Assembly (NCBI RefSeq): GCF_963675065.1
Contig: NZ_OY775905.1
Location: forward strand, 62,001 to 126,000
Origin: an uncultured Draconibacterium sp.
Lineage (GTDB): Bacteria; Bacteroidota; Bacteroidia; Bacteroidales; Prolixibacteraceae
Length of the DNA stretch: 64,000 bases
Reading direction: 5' to 3'
Both the position numbers and the translations under genes were made by a program. Shown here in pieces: positions 34,532 through 42,611 of the stretch; position 1 is the first letter of the stretch; the number at the start of each line of letters is the position of its first letter. The notes beneath the pieces were generated by a model. The model saw nothing but the letters and a program-made list of their open reading frames with translations, searched no databases and was not told where the DNA came from.

Positions 34532-35032
34532 ATGAAAAAACAGATTTTAACTGTCGTTTTACTGATGACAGCAAGTGTAATTTTTGCGCAGGGTCCGATT
34601 AATAAAGGCGAAACCCAAGTAAATTTCGGAGTTGGGCTTTCTTCATGGGGAGTTCCCGTTTATGTGGGATTTGATTATGGAGTTCATCCCGATATCACGC
34701 TGGGAGCAGAACTATCGTATCGCTCCTATAACAACAATTGGAACCAAAATAAATACAATCACTCCATTATTGGTTTTTTGGGCAATGCCAATTATCACTT
34801 CAACAATGTGTTGAATATACCTTCTCCCTGGGACTTTTACGCAGGGCTAAATCTTGGCTTTTACAACTGGAACTCACCTAACGATTACGATGGCTCACAT
34901 AATTCTGGAGTTGGACTGGGCGCTCAGATAGGAGGCCGGTACTATTTCAGTAATAAAGTGGGTATAAACCTGGAATTTGGTGGCGGAAATGCTTTTAGTA
35001 ACGGAAAATTTGGATTAACAATTAAAATATAA
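34532..35032 (+). CDS. Outer-membrane beta-barrel protein
   Basis: 166 residues. Signal peptide ending VIFAQGP (near residue 21), then strands such as TQVNFGVGLSSWGVPVYVGF, ITLGAELSYRS, IIGFLGNANYHF and the final GKFGLTIKI. Aromatic and Gly/Asn-rich, as in small Bacteroidota outer-membrane barrels; no further family. Starts 16 bp after the membrane protein stop. Confidence 0.75.
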   Translation: MKKQILTVVLLMTASVIFAQGPINKGETQVNFGVGLSSWGVPVYVGFDYGVHPDITLGAELSYRSYNNNWNQNKYNHSIIGFLGNANYHFNNVLNIPSPWDFYAGLNLGFYNWNSPNDYDGSHNSGVGLGAQIGGRYYFSNKVGINLEFGGGNAFSNGKFGLTIKI

Positions 35033-35034
35033 TT

Positions 35035-35231
35035 ATGGAAACAGAATTTGGCGTGTACGAATGGGGAAGAGTAAAGGAACAACTTAGAACTAAATTTCCT
35101 GAATTATCCAATGCTGACTTGGTTTGGGGAAGAACCACACGAGATGATTTAATAGAAATGATTTCAACCAAATTGGGCAAAAAAAAAAAGACTTGATAGA
35201 TGTAATTGACTCATTGGTGTATTCTTCCTGA
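35035..35231 (+). pseudogene. CsbD-like small protein (copy 3), frameshifted in an A11 run
   Basis: ATG at 35035 gives METEFGVYEWGRVKEQLRTK, then FPELSNADLVWGRT and a frame into 11 consecutive A bases (35179-35189), ending KKKKT, stop. One more A would read on as KKKKDLIDVIDSLVYSS, stop at 35229-35231, which lines up with the final helix of the CsbD-like copies at 10966 and 24184. So the gene is either broken by loss of one A, expressed by slippage, or affected by a sequencing error. The 35232-35359 segment has no gene. Confidence 0.6.
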
Positions 35232-35359
35232 CCGGAAAAATGACAATATGAAAGTATTGGAATGAAATAATGAATTATAGATTAACTATTAATTAGTAAA
35301 GATATGTACGTCGGGTTATTGAGAATATCAGGCGTCGCCAAAAAATAAATTATAAGCAC

Positions 35360-36220
35360 ATGAATTATTTGTATTTAATTTTTCCGATAGTAATTTTTTT
35401 GCTCTTAGGCATTAGAATTGTCAGACCAACACACCGCGGACTTATTGAGCGTTTGGGGAAATATAAAAAACTCGCTGATCCCGGATTTCACTGGATTATA
35501 CCGGCTGTCGATCGCCTTTTTATGGTCAACATTACCGAACAAATGGTGGATGCCGAACCTCAGGAAATTATTACCAACGATAACCTGAACGCAAGTGTAG
35601 ATGCCCAGGTATATTTTCGTGTAAAAGCGGATGAGGAAAGTATAAAAGGTTCAACCTATGATGTTGACAACTACCAATGGCAGATTGTAAACCTGGCGCG
35701 TACAACGCTTCGTAATATTATAGGTACACTCACCTTAAAATCGGCGAATAGCGAACGTGGCAAAATAAACACCGAATTGCATGAAACCCTGCACAAAGAA
35801 ACCAAAAACTGGGGAATTGAAATTATACGTACTGAATTAAAACAGATTGATCCCCCTTCGGATGTGCAGGAAACCATGAATAAAGTGGTGAAAGCCGAAA
35901 ACGAAAAAATTGCAGCCATTGATTCTGCAACAGCTGCCGAAACGGTTGCTGACGGAGTAAAACGCGCCAAAATAAAAGAAGCAGAAGGCTACAGACAATC
36001 GAAAATATTGCATGCACAGGGAGAAGCAGAAGCTATAAAACTGGTTAACGAAGCTGCCGATAAATATTTTATTGGTAATGCTCAGCTTTTGCGAAAACTG
36101 GAAGCCCTGGAAGCATCGCTGGGTAACAACGCAAAAATTGTGGTACCAACCGGTTCCGATTTAGTAAATGTTATCGGGGAAATGGCCGGGATAGTGCCTG
36201 TAGAAAGAAGACAGAAATAA
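35360..36220 (+). CDS. SPFH/Band 7 protein (slipin/QmcA-like)
   Basis: 286 residues. One N-terminal membrane helix (YLYLIFPIVIFLLLGI), then the SPFH domain with RPTHRGLIERLGKYKKLADP, PGFHWIIP and a coiled region KVVKAENEKIAAIDSATAAE ending in TGSDLVNVIGEMAGI. Close to the stomatin-type proteins that form membrane microdomain scaffolds. No NfeD gene next to it; the genes at 63385-64000 form the other SPFH-NfeD pair in this window. Confidence 0.9.
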   Translation: MNYLYLIFPIVIFLLLGIRIVRPTHRGLIERLGKYKKLADPGFHWIIPAVDRLFMVNITEQMVDAEPQEIITNDNLNASVDAQVYFRVKADEESIKGSTYDVDNYQWQIVNLARTTLRNIIGTLTLKSANSERGKINTELHETLHKETKNWGIEIIRTELKQIDPPSDVQETMNKVVKAENEKIAAIDSATAAETVADGVKRAKIKEAEGYRQSKILHAQGEAEAIKLVNEAADKYFIGNAQLLRKLEALEASLGNNAKIVVPTGSDLVNVIGEMAGIVPVERRQK

Positions 36221-36230
36221 ATTATACACA

Positions 36231-36635
36231 ATGAAACAGGCAAAACAATTAGGAATTTGGATGGACCATTCAACCGCCAATATTATGGAATTATCGGATG
36301 GCATAGTAATATCAAAAACACTGGACTCAACTCCGGCCTTCCCTGAACAAATCGAAAATTTGAGAATGGATGAAAGCCTGATGCATAATAAGGAACAAAA
36401 TCAAGTGTCCGACTATTATAAAAAATTGAGTTATGTGATTAATGATTACAGTGAAGTTCTGCTTTTTGGCCCTACCGAGGCAAAAACCGAATTATTCAAC
36501 TCCTTAAAAAGTAATCGTCGTTTTGAAAGGGTGAAGATTACTGTTCAATCTGCTGATAATATGACTAATAATCAGCAGCAGGCTTATGTCAAAGATTTTT
36601 TTAATGCCCCTTTAAAAATTAAAGGAGTAAAATAA
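36231..36635 (+). CDS. Release-factor-domain-like protein (baeRF type)
   Basis: 134 residues, cytosolic. The first strand GIWMDHSTANIMEL and the later segment VLLFGPTEAKTELFNSLKS, KITVQSADNMTNNQQQAYVK recall the bacterial homologues of the eRF1 C-terminal domain and host-attachment-type proteins. The GPTEAK loop and the helix-rich N-x-x-Q-x-x-x-YVKDFF tail are the basis; no catalytic residue is implied. Ends overlapping the deacetylase start by one base. Possibly an RNA- or ribosome-related stress protein (inference). Confidence 0.55.
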   Translation: MKQAKQLGIWMDHSTANIMELSDGIVISKTLDSTPAFPEQIENLRMDESLMHNKEQNQVSDYYKKLSYVINDYSEVLLFGPTEAKTELFNSLKSNRRFERVKITVQSADNMTNNQQQAYVKDFFNAPLKIKGVK

Positions 36636-37279
36636 TGGCTGAAATAAAACCAAAAGAGGTTGCCATTATTGTTGCCCACCCCGATGATGAAACATTGTGG
36701 GCAGGGGGAACAATATTGAGCCATCCATCGTGGAATTGTTTTGTTGTTTCGGTTTGCCGGGGAAACGATCCCGACCGGTCAGCTAAATTTTATAATGCAT
36801 TAAAAACGTTTAATGCGACGGGAGCAATGGGAACCCTGGATGATAGTCCGGAACAAAAACCTCTCGATCTTAAAATCGTGGAACAGGCCATTCTTGAACT
36901 TCTGCCGGCAAAACATTATCATTTAATTATTTCGCATAATCCATCGGGTGAATACACCCGGCACATTAGACACGAAGAAGTAAGCAAAGCCGTAATTAAA
37001 CTTTGGTACAAGAAGAAAATAGCAACCGACAAACTTTGGACTTTTGCCTATGAAGATGGCAAAAAAAAGTATTACCCACGTCCGGAGAAAGATGCGGCAA
37101 TTTACCGTACACTTACCAAGCGAATTTGGAAGAGAAAATACAGCATAATTACTGAAACCTATGGATTTGATGAAGATAGCTGGGAGGCAAAAACAACACC
37201 TAAAGACGAAGCTTTCCGTCAATTCACAGATTCGTTTACAGCCGTAAAATGGCTTAATAATGGAGGAGTTTACTTATGA
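36635..37279 (+). CDS. PIG-L/LmbE-family deacetylase
   Basis: 214 residues. The zinc motif VAHPDDETLWAGG (residues 13-25) is that of the PIG-L/LmbE family of N-acetylglucosaminyl-type deacetylases, and HNPSGEYTRHIRHEEV near residue 100 supplies the further His ligands. Such enzymes remove an acetyl group from an N-acetyl sugar or sugar conjugate. Its last four bases overlap the start of the glycosyltransferase, so the pair is translationally coupled and may act on the same glycoside (inference). Cytosolic. Confidence 0.85.
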   Translation: MAEIKPKEVAIIVAHPDDETLWAGGTILSHPSWNCFVVSVCRGNDPDRSAKFYNALKTFNATGAMGTLDDSPEQKPLDLKIVEQAILELLPAKHYHLIISHNPSGEYTRHIRHEEVSKAVIKLWYKKKIATDKLWTFAYEDGKKKYYPRPEKDAAIYRTLTKRIWKRKYSIITETYGFDEDSWEAKTTPKDEAFRQFTDSFTAVKWLNNGGVYL

Positions 37280-38418
37280 AAGTATTGGTTTTATATGATT
37301 ATCCTCCATCTCCCGGAGGACTTGCCACGCAAGGAGATTTGCTTTACAAGGGACTTGTTGAAATGGGAATAGATGTCCATCCGGTGCATTTCGAATCGGC
37401 ACAGGAAAAGGAATGGTATTACCGATGGTTTGAACCCGATGTGGTGGTTGGAGTTGGCTATTGGGGGCACACTCCACAGTTGATTCTTCATCCGCAGAGA
37501 TATGGTGTTCAGCCTATTCCCTGGCTCGTTGCCGATGGTTATATCGCCAACTACCAGGAGGTTTTAAATGCACTTCCCCTAATCCTTGTAACGTCAAACT
37601 GGGTAAAAGAAATGTATGTTCGCGATGGCATTGATGGCAGCAAAATAGAAGTGTTGCCGGTTGGTTGCAATACGGATACGTTTATCCCTTTTCAAAAGAA
37701 TGATCCCAAAATCCTGGCCGTTCGCGAAGCGTTGGGTGTTTCACCTGAGCAGTTAATGATCCTTACCGTTGGTGGCGACGCTGCATCCAAAGGGGCACAG
37801 GAAGTAATGCAGGCATTAGCGATTATCGATGCCCAAGCCCCCGACTGGAAATACGTATGCAAAGTATGGCCGCAACCACGAACCAAAACTCAAAATTTGC
37901 TCGATTTGGAAATGGCGGCACATCTCGGTATCGAAAAAAATGTAACCTATGCAACCAACACTATTTCGCGCAATTTTATGCCCTACCTGATTGGAGCATG
38001 TGATATTTATGCAGCTCCTTCGCGACTCGAAGGTTTTGGAATGCCGCAGGTGGAAGCCGGGGCATGCGGGAAACCGGTTATAAGTTTAAAAGCCATGGGA
38101 ATGCTGGATACCCTAATTCATGGCGAAACGGCACTTCTGGCAAAAGTAGCACGTAAAATTGCTGTGAATGAAGTTGTTCTTGGCGAAGAATCGGGATTTG
38201 AAGATGAGCATAAAGTTACGTTTAAAGTACCTCGAACAGTCGATTACCGGGCAAATGTCCAGGATATTGCAAAGTATTTATTGCAACTAATGACTGATGC
38301 CGAATTACGCGAAAAAATGGGCAGAGCAGGCAGGGAAAGAGTGGTGGAAAATTTCGATTACCGGGTGGTGGCAAAACGCTTTGTACAGATCATCAACGAT
38401 AAGTTGGGAATATATTGA
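37276..38418 (+). CDS. GT4-family glycosyltransferase
   Basis: 380 residues, two Rossmann-like halves. The N-terminal loop DYPPSPGGLATQG corresponds to the GT-B acceptor region, and the C-terminal half has the nucleotide-sugar site APSRLEGFGMPQVEAGACGK (near residue 250) with the EGFGMPQVEA EX7E variant. Cytosolic, likely retaining mechanism. Coupled to the PIG-L gene upstream, like the MshA/MshB or BshA/BshB pairs in thiol biosynthesis; here the acceptor is unknown. Confidence 0.85.
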   Translation: MKVLVLYDYPPSPGGLATQGDLLYKGLVEMGIDVHPVHFESAQEKEWYYRWFEPDVVVGVGYWGHTPQLILHPQRYGVQPIPWLVADGYIANYQEVLNALPLILVTSNWVKEMYVRDGIDGSKIEVLPVGCNTDTFIPFQKNDPKILAVREALGVSPEQLMILTVGGDAASKGAQEVMQALAIIDAQAPDWKYVCKVWPQPRTKTQNLLDLEMAAHLGIEKNVTYATNTISRNFMPYLIGACDIYAAPSRLEGFGMPQVEAGACGKPVISLKAMGMLDTLIHGETALLAKVARKIAVNEVVLGEESGFEDEHKVTFKVPRTVDYRANVQDIAKYLLQLMTDAELREKMGRAGRERVVENFDYRVVAKRFVQIINDKLGIY

Positions 38419-38452
38419 TATCGGCCCATTTTTTAATATAAAACAAATAACC

Positions 38453-39211
38453 ATGAAACGAACAGAAAACAAAGTTGTCATCGTTACAGGCGGTGCTTTA
38501 GGAATTGGACGCGAAACAAGCATTTTATTGGCTAAGGAGGGTGCAAAAGTTGCCGTAACTGATGTTCTTGATAAAGAAGGTCAGAATTTAGTCGAAGAAA
38601 TTAGTCAGTCAGGCGGAGTAGCAAAATTCTGGCATCTAAACGTAGCAGACGAAAAAGAGGTTGAAAAAGTTTATGCTGAAGTGGTCAAAGAATTTGGAAA
38701 ACTGGATGCCACAGTTAATAATGCCGGAATTGCAGGTGCCGACAAGCCAACCCATGAGTTAACCGAAAAAGAGTGGGATGCGGTTATGAATATAAACGTA
38801 AAAGGAGTTTTCTTCTGCACCAAACATGCCATTCCTCACCTGCAAAAATCGGGCAAAGGAAGCATTGTAAACCTTTCCTCCATATACGGTTTAATTGGAG
38901 CAGGAGATATTCCTCCCTATCATGCTTCAAAAGGTGCAGTGAGGCTAATGACAAAAAATGATGCACTTATTTATGCAAAAGACAATATTAGAGTGAACTC
39001 CGTGCATCCGGGTTTTATCTGGACGCCACTGGTGGAACAGTTAGGTAAAAATAATCCTCAATTTAGAAAACAACTGGATAGCCTGCATCCGATAGGACAT
39101 GTTGGCGAAGCGATTGACATCGCATACGGAATACTATATCTGGTATCTGACGAATCAAAATTTGTTACCGGAAGTGAATTAGTTATTGATGGAGGTTATA
39201 CCTGTAAATAA
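38453..39211 (+). CDS. Short-chain dehydrogenase/reductase (SDR)
   Basis: 252 residues from MKRTENKV. Classical SDR: TGGALGIG cofactor motif (residues 12-19), NNAG (near 86), catalytic Ser in VNLSSIYG, and YxxxK in YHASKGA (near 155), then GGYTCK at the end. The NAD-binding Asp after strand 2 (VTDVLD) suggests NAD. Substrate unknown. The upstream frame to 38297 overlaps the glycosyltransferase and is rejected. Confidence 0.85.
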   Translation: MKRTENKVVIVTGGALGIGRETSILLAKEGAKVAVTDVLDKEGQNLVEEISQSGGVAKFWHLNVADEKEVEKVYAEVVKEFGKLDATVNNAGIAGADKPTHELTEKEWDAVMNINVKGVFFCTKHAIPHLQKSGKGSIVNLSSIYGLIGAGDIPPYHASKGAVRLMTKNDALIYAKDNIRVNSVHPGFIWTPLVEQLGKNNPQFRKQLDSLHPIGHVGEAIDIAYGILYLVSDESKFVTGSELVIDGGYTCK

Positions 39212-39216
39212 ATTTT

Positions 39217-39906
39217 GTGGAAAGTGAAAATCATTTTGTAAAAAGAAGCGGATGGCTGAGAGCCTCTGTATTAGGTGCCAATGATGGGATTCTTTCCACC
39301 ACCAGTTTAGCCATTGGTGTTAGTGCCGCAAGTGTAGCGAGAGCCCCAATCATACTGGCAACTCTGGCAGGTCTGGTTGCAGGAGCACTGTCAATGGCTG
39401 CCGGAGAATATGTTTCTGTAAGTTCGCAATTGGATGTTGAAACAGCTGATTTAAAAAGGGAAAAAAATGAACTTGCCAATACGCCGGAAATTGAATTGGA
39501 TGAACTTTCTAAAATTTACGAAAAAAGAGGCCTGACCAGCGATTTGGCCATAGAAGTTGCAATCCAACTAACTGCTCATAATGCCTTGGAAGCACACGCA
39601 CGTGATGAATTGGGCCTTAATGAAATATCCAGGGCAAAACCTTTGCAGGCTGCCTTTGCGTCTGCATTTTCGTTTCTAGTGGGCGGAATATTTCCACTCT
39701 TGATTTCAATTTTTGCTCCCTTAAGTCAAATGATATACTTCCAATATGGTTTCTCAATTTTATTTCTTGCTTTATCCGGAACTATTGCAGCAAAGGTTGG
39801 GGGTTCGGTAATTAGCAAATCGGTATTGAGAATTTGTATATGGGGTACCATTGCAATGGTAATGTCAGCATTAATTGGATACCTGTTTGGAGTTGGGATA
39901 AATTAG
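39217..39906 (+). CDS. VIT1/CCC1-family metal transporter
   Basis: 229 residues, GTG start at 39217. Typical VIT family features: WLRASVLGANDGILSTTSLA (residues 11-30), the GALSMAAGEYVSVSSQ segment, a cytosolic helix pair (residues 70-130) and three later membrane helices ending LIGYLFGVGI. Family members move ferrous iron or manganese across membranes. Five bp after the SDR stop. In an island of stress genes it may detoxify iron (inference). Confidence 0.88.
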   Translation: MESENHFVKRSGWLRASVLGANDGILSTTSLAIGVSAASVARAPIILATLAGLVAGALSMAAGEYVSVSSQLDVETADLKREKNELANTPEIELDELSKIYEKRGLTSDLAIEVAIQLTAHNALEAHARDELGLNEISRAKPLQAAFASAFSFLVGGIFPLLISIFAPLSQMIYFQYGFSILFLALSGTIAAKVGGSVISKSVLRICIWGTIAMVMSALIGYLFGVGIN

Positions 39907-39935
39907 GTTTTTGATAATAATTATCTGAGGAACAA

Positions 39936-40823
39936 ATGAATTTCATCGATTATTACAAAATATTAGGGATAGACAAAAAAGCCACTGCAAGTGACATCAA
40001 AAAGGCCTATCGTAAACAAGCCCGAAAATATCACCCCGATTTGAATCCCAAAGATGCAGATGCCAAAAAGAACTTTCAGCAAATTAATGAAGCCAATGCT
40101 GTACTTAGCGACCCCGAAAAACGAAAGAAATACGACAAATATGGGAAAGACTGGCAACATGCCGATCATTTTGAAAATACAAAACAGTATCAGGAACAAA
40201 GTTCAGGTTTTAGCGGGCGGGAATATTCGCAGGCTCATTCTGGCCGTGATTTTTCCGATTTTTTCGAATCTATGTTTGGTGGTTCAACAAATACAGGAAG
40301 AAGCAGGCAGGTAAAATTCAGAGGCGAGGATTATTATGCGAAGTTTCAGCTTAAACTTACAGATGCTTATAAGCCCCACCAACAAACCCTTTCGGTAAAT
40401 GGTAAGAATATAAGAATAACCATCCCCGCCGGAATTGAAAACGGACAAACCATTAAGATTTCAGCACATGGGGGGACGGGAATAAATGGCGGGCCAAACG
40501 GCGATTTGTATATTACATTTTCAATAGCTATTCATCCGGGCATTAAAAGACTGGGAAATGATTTATATACGCATGTTGATTTAGAATTATACACAGCGGT
40601 ATTGGGTGGCGAAATAACCATCGATACCTTGAGCGGAAAAGTGAAATTAAAAGTAAAGGCCGAAACGCAAAATGGAAGCAAGGTAAAACTCAAAGGGAAA
40701 GGATTTCCTGTCTATAAAAAGGAGGGGCAGTTCGGAGATTTATACATAACCTATGTGATTAAAATCCCAACTCATTTAACCGAAAAGCAAAAAGGCTTAT
40801 TTGCCGAGCTATCAAAATCTTAA
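39936..40823 (+). CDS. cbpA: DnaJ-family co-chaperone, CbpA type
   Basis: 295 residues. J-domain at 4-70 with the HPD triad in KYHPDLNPKDADAK, then a Gly/Phe-poor linker (EYSQAHSGRDFSDFFESMFG) and the C-terminal substrate-binding domain (120-290; GGTGINGGPNGDLYI, VLGGEITIDTLSGKVKLKV, GKGFPVYKKEGQFGDLYI). No zinc-finger CxxCxGxG repeats, hence the CbpA rather than the DnaJ type. Acts with DnaK in the cytosol. The CbpM gene follows after 10 bp, the standard pairing. Confidence 0.9.
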   Translation: MNFIDYYKILGIDKKATASDIKKAYRKQARKYHPDLNPKDADAKKNFQQINEANAVLSDPEKRKKYDKYGKDWQHADHFENTKQYQEQSSGFSGREYSQAHSGRDFSDFFESMFGGSTNTGRSRQVKFRGEDYYAKFQLKLTDAYKPHQQTLSVNGKNIRITIPAGIENGQTIKISAHGGTGINGGPNGDLYITFSIAIHPGIKRLGNDLYTHVDLELYTAVLGGEITIDTLSGKVKLKVKAETQNGSKVKLKGKGFPVYKKEGQFGDLYITYVIKIPTHLTEKQKGLFAELSKS

Positions 40824-40833
40824 TCTTTTAATC

Positions 40834-41136
40834 ATGAAGGAAACACAACCAGATGATTTAATAGCGGTAAATGAATTCTGTGCCAATCACAACATCGGAA
40901 TTACTTTTATAGACCATTTGCAGCAAAGCGGGTTAATTGAAATCTATATTATAGAATCAAAGAACTTTGTTGAAAAGGAGCAGCTTCCTCAGCTTGAAAA
41001 ATTTGTTCGTTTCTATTACGATCTGGATATTAACTTCGAAGGAATTGAGACCATAAACTATTTATTGCAACGAATGGAAAACCTACAAAATGAGATAGTT
41101 GCGCTTAAAAACAGGCTTCGGCTTTATGAAGGATAG
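40834..41136 (+). CDS. CbpM-like chaperone modulator
   Basis: 100 residues from MKETQPDD. A MerR-like N-terminal part (LIAVNEFCANHNIGITFIDH) and a C-terminal helix (LLQRMENLQNEIVALKNRLR) match CbpM, the partner that restrains CbpA activity in E. coli. It directly follows the cbpA-like gene. The upstream frame from 40801 lies inside cbpA and is not used. Cytosolic. Confidence 0.8.
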   Translation: MKETQPDDLIAVNEFCANHNIGITFIDHLQQSGLIEIYIIESKNFVEKEQLPQLEKFVRFYYDLDINFEGIETINYLLQRMENLQNEIVALKNRLRLYEG

Positions 41137-41164
41137 TAGTTAAATAAATTAACAAGACAAGATC

Positions 41165-42343
41165 ATGCAACCCAATAACGGAAAAGAGATTGAACAAGCA
41201 AAGAAAGCAGCACTGGAAGTACTTCTTCACAACGCTCACGGGCCGTTTCACGGATTACCCCGAACAGCAGGTTGGGGGTATCCGGAACCTTATACACGGG
41301 ATCTGATGATTTCCATTCTGGGGATAGCTGTTTCCGGAAATAAAAAGTTGCTCGACAGCATTCGGAAAGTATTGGAAACACTTGCAAAAAACCAAACCGA
41401 ACGTGGCCATATTCCATCGCTGGTGCACGACAACGATGATCGTGGTGCCAGTGATACCACTCCTCTGTTTTTACTGGCAACCGGTATATTCAGAAAAGTT
41501 ACAGGTGAAGCGGACTTTCTTGCTGAAGCAGTTAAAAAATCATTGGTGTGGATGAGTTTTCAAAGCCCTGCCGACAAGTTATTAATAGCTCAACTACCTA
41601 CCAGCGACTGGCGCGACGAGCAATGGGTACTTGGATATGGTATTTATGTAAATACGCTGGTATATAGTTATCTGAAAATTCTTGACAAACATGAATTGGC
41701 AGATAATATGCAACGAGCTATGAGCCGTTTTACCGTAACCGGCGGAATTCTGCACCGCCATGTGCACGAAGGAATGGTGGTAAAACACAAACCTTATTAT
41801 GCCTTTTGGTCGTACAAAATTTTTAGCAGCGAGCGTTTCGATCTACTTGGAAACAGTCTGGCCATTCTTTCCGGAATTGCATCACCTTCACGAGCCAATG
41901 AAATGATTTACTGGATTGAAGATGAATGCAATGCGATGCGGAAAAGCGGTGAATTAACTGGAGACTTGCCACCCAATTTTTTCCCTTTTACAAAACCGGA
42001 AGATCCCGACTGGCACGAGCGATATTCGACATACAACAAACCGGGAGACTACCACAACGGCGGAATTTGGCCATTTATATGCGGATTTTATATTGCAGCC
42101 TTAGTTGCTGCCAAACGATATAAACTTGCTGAAGAAAAACTGGTAGCGTTTACTCAATGTGTTAAACTCACCCGAACTGAAAACCTTGAGTTTGGATTTA
42201 ACGAATGGATAAAAGCACAGGATGGCAAGCCAATGGGACAGGACTGGCAGACATGGAGTGCAGCAATGTATCTGTATGCAGCAAAATGTGTCGAACAAAA
42301 GAGTACGCCCTTTTTTGACGAGATAAGACATAAAATTATTTAA
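41165..42343 (+). CDS. GH100-like alpha-toroid glycosidase
   Basis: 392 residues, cytosolic, all-helical (alpha/alpha)6 type. Motifs: GWGYPEPYTRDLMISILG (near residue 38; the Asp would be the acid), TSDWRDEQWVLGYG, YHNGGIWPFICGFYIAALVA (near 295) and FNEWIKAQDGKPMGQDWQTW (near 345). These are like neutral/alkaline invertases (GH100) and glycogen-debranching-type enzymes. Exact substrate unclear; sucrose cleavage is possible but not shown. It belongs to the sugar set of the island, 28 bp after the CbpM gene. Confidence 0.7.
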   Translation: MQPNNGKEIEQAKKAALEVLLHNAHGPFHGLPRTAGWGYPEPYTRDLMISILGIAVSGNKKLLDSIRKVLETLAKNQTERGHIPSLVHDNDDRGASDTTPLFLLATGIFRKVTGEADFLAEAVKKSLVWMSFQSPADKLLIAQLPTSDWRDEQWVLGYGIYVNTLVYSYLKILDKHELADNMQRAMSRFTVTGGILHRHVHEGMVVKHKPYYAFWSYKIFSSERFDLLGNSLAILSGIASPSRANEMIYWIEDECNAMRKSGELTGDLPPNFFPFTKPEDPDWHERYSTYNKPGDYHNGGIWPFICGFYIAALVAAKRYKLAEEKLVAFTQCVKLTRTENLEFGFNEWIKAQDGKPMGQDWQTWSAAMYLYAAKCVEQKSTPFFDEIRHKII

Positions 42344-42362
42344 CAAATTAAATTTCATTACA

Positions 42363-42554
42363 ATGAACAAAGGAACAGTAAAATTTTACAATGAAACCAA
42401 AGGATTTGGGTTTATAAAAGATGCCGAATCATCGAAAGAATATTATGTACATTCAACCGGAGTAACGGATAATATCGGGGAAAATGATGAAGTAACGTTT
42501 GATTTGGAAGAAGGAAAAAAAGGATTAAATGCAGTAAATGTTAAACTGGCTTAG
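42363..42554 (+). CDS. Cold-shock protein (CSD family)
   Basis: 63 residues. RNP1 motif KGFGFI (residues 14-19) is intact, while RNP2 (YYVHSTGV) is somewhat altered from the usual VFVHFS. One five-strand OB fold that binds single-stranded RNA and DNA. Last gene of the long + strand run from 34345, 19 bp after the GH100-like gene, and closed by a strong terminator. Confidence 0.9.
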   Translation: MNKGTVKFYNETKGFGFIKDAESSKEYYVHSTGVTDNIGENDEVTFDLEEGKKGLNAVNVKLA

Positions 42555-42584
42555 TTTACAACGATTACGATCATTTATATTTTT

Positions 42585-42611
42585 ATCCCGCTAATAGCGG
42601 GATTTTTTTTT
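42585..42611. terminator. Strong terminator between convergent genes
   Basis: ATCCCGCT, loop AAT, AGCGGGAT followed by eight or more T: rho-independent terminator of the csp gene, also usable for the minus-strand gene ending at 42610. Confidence 0.88.
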
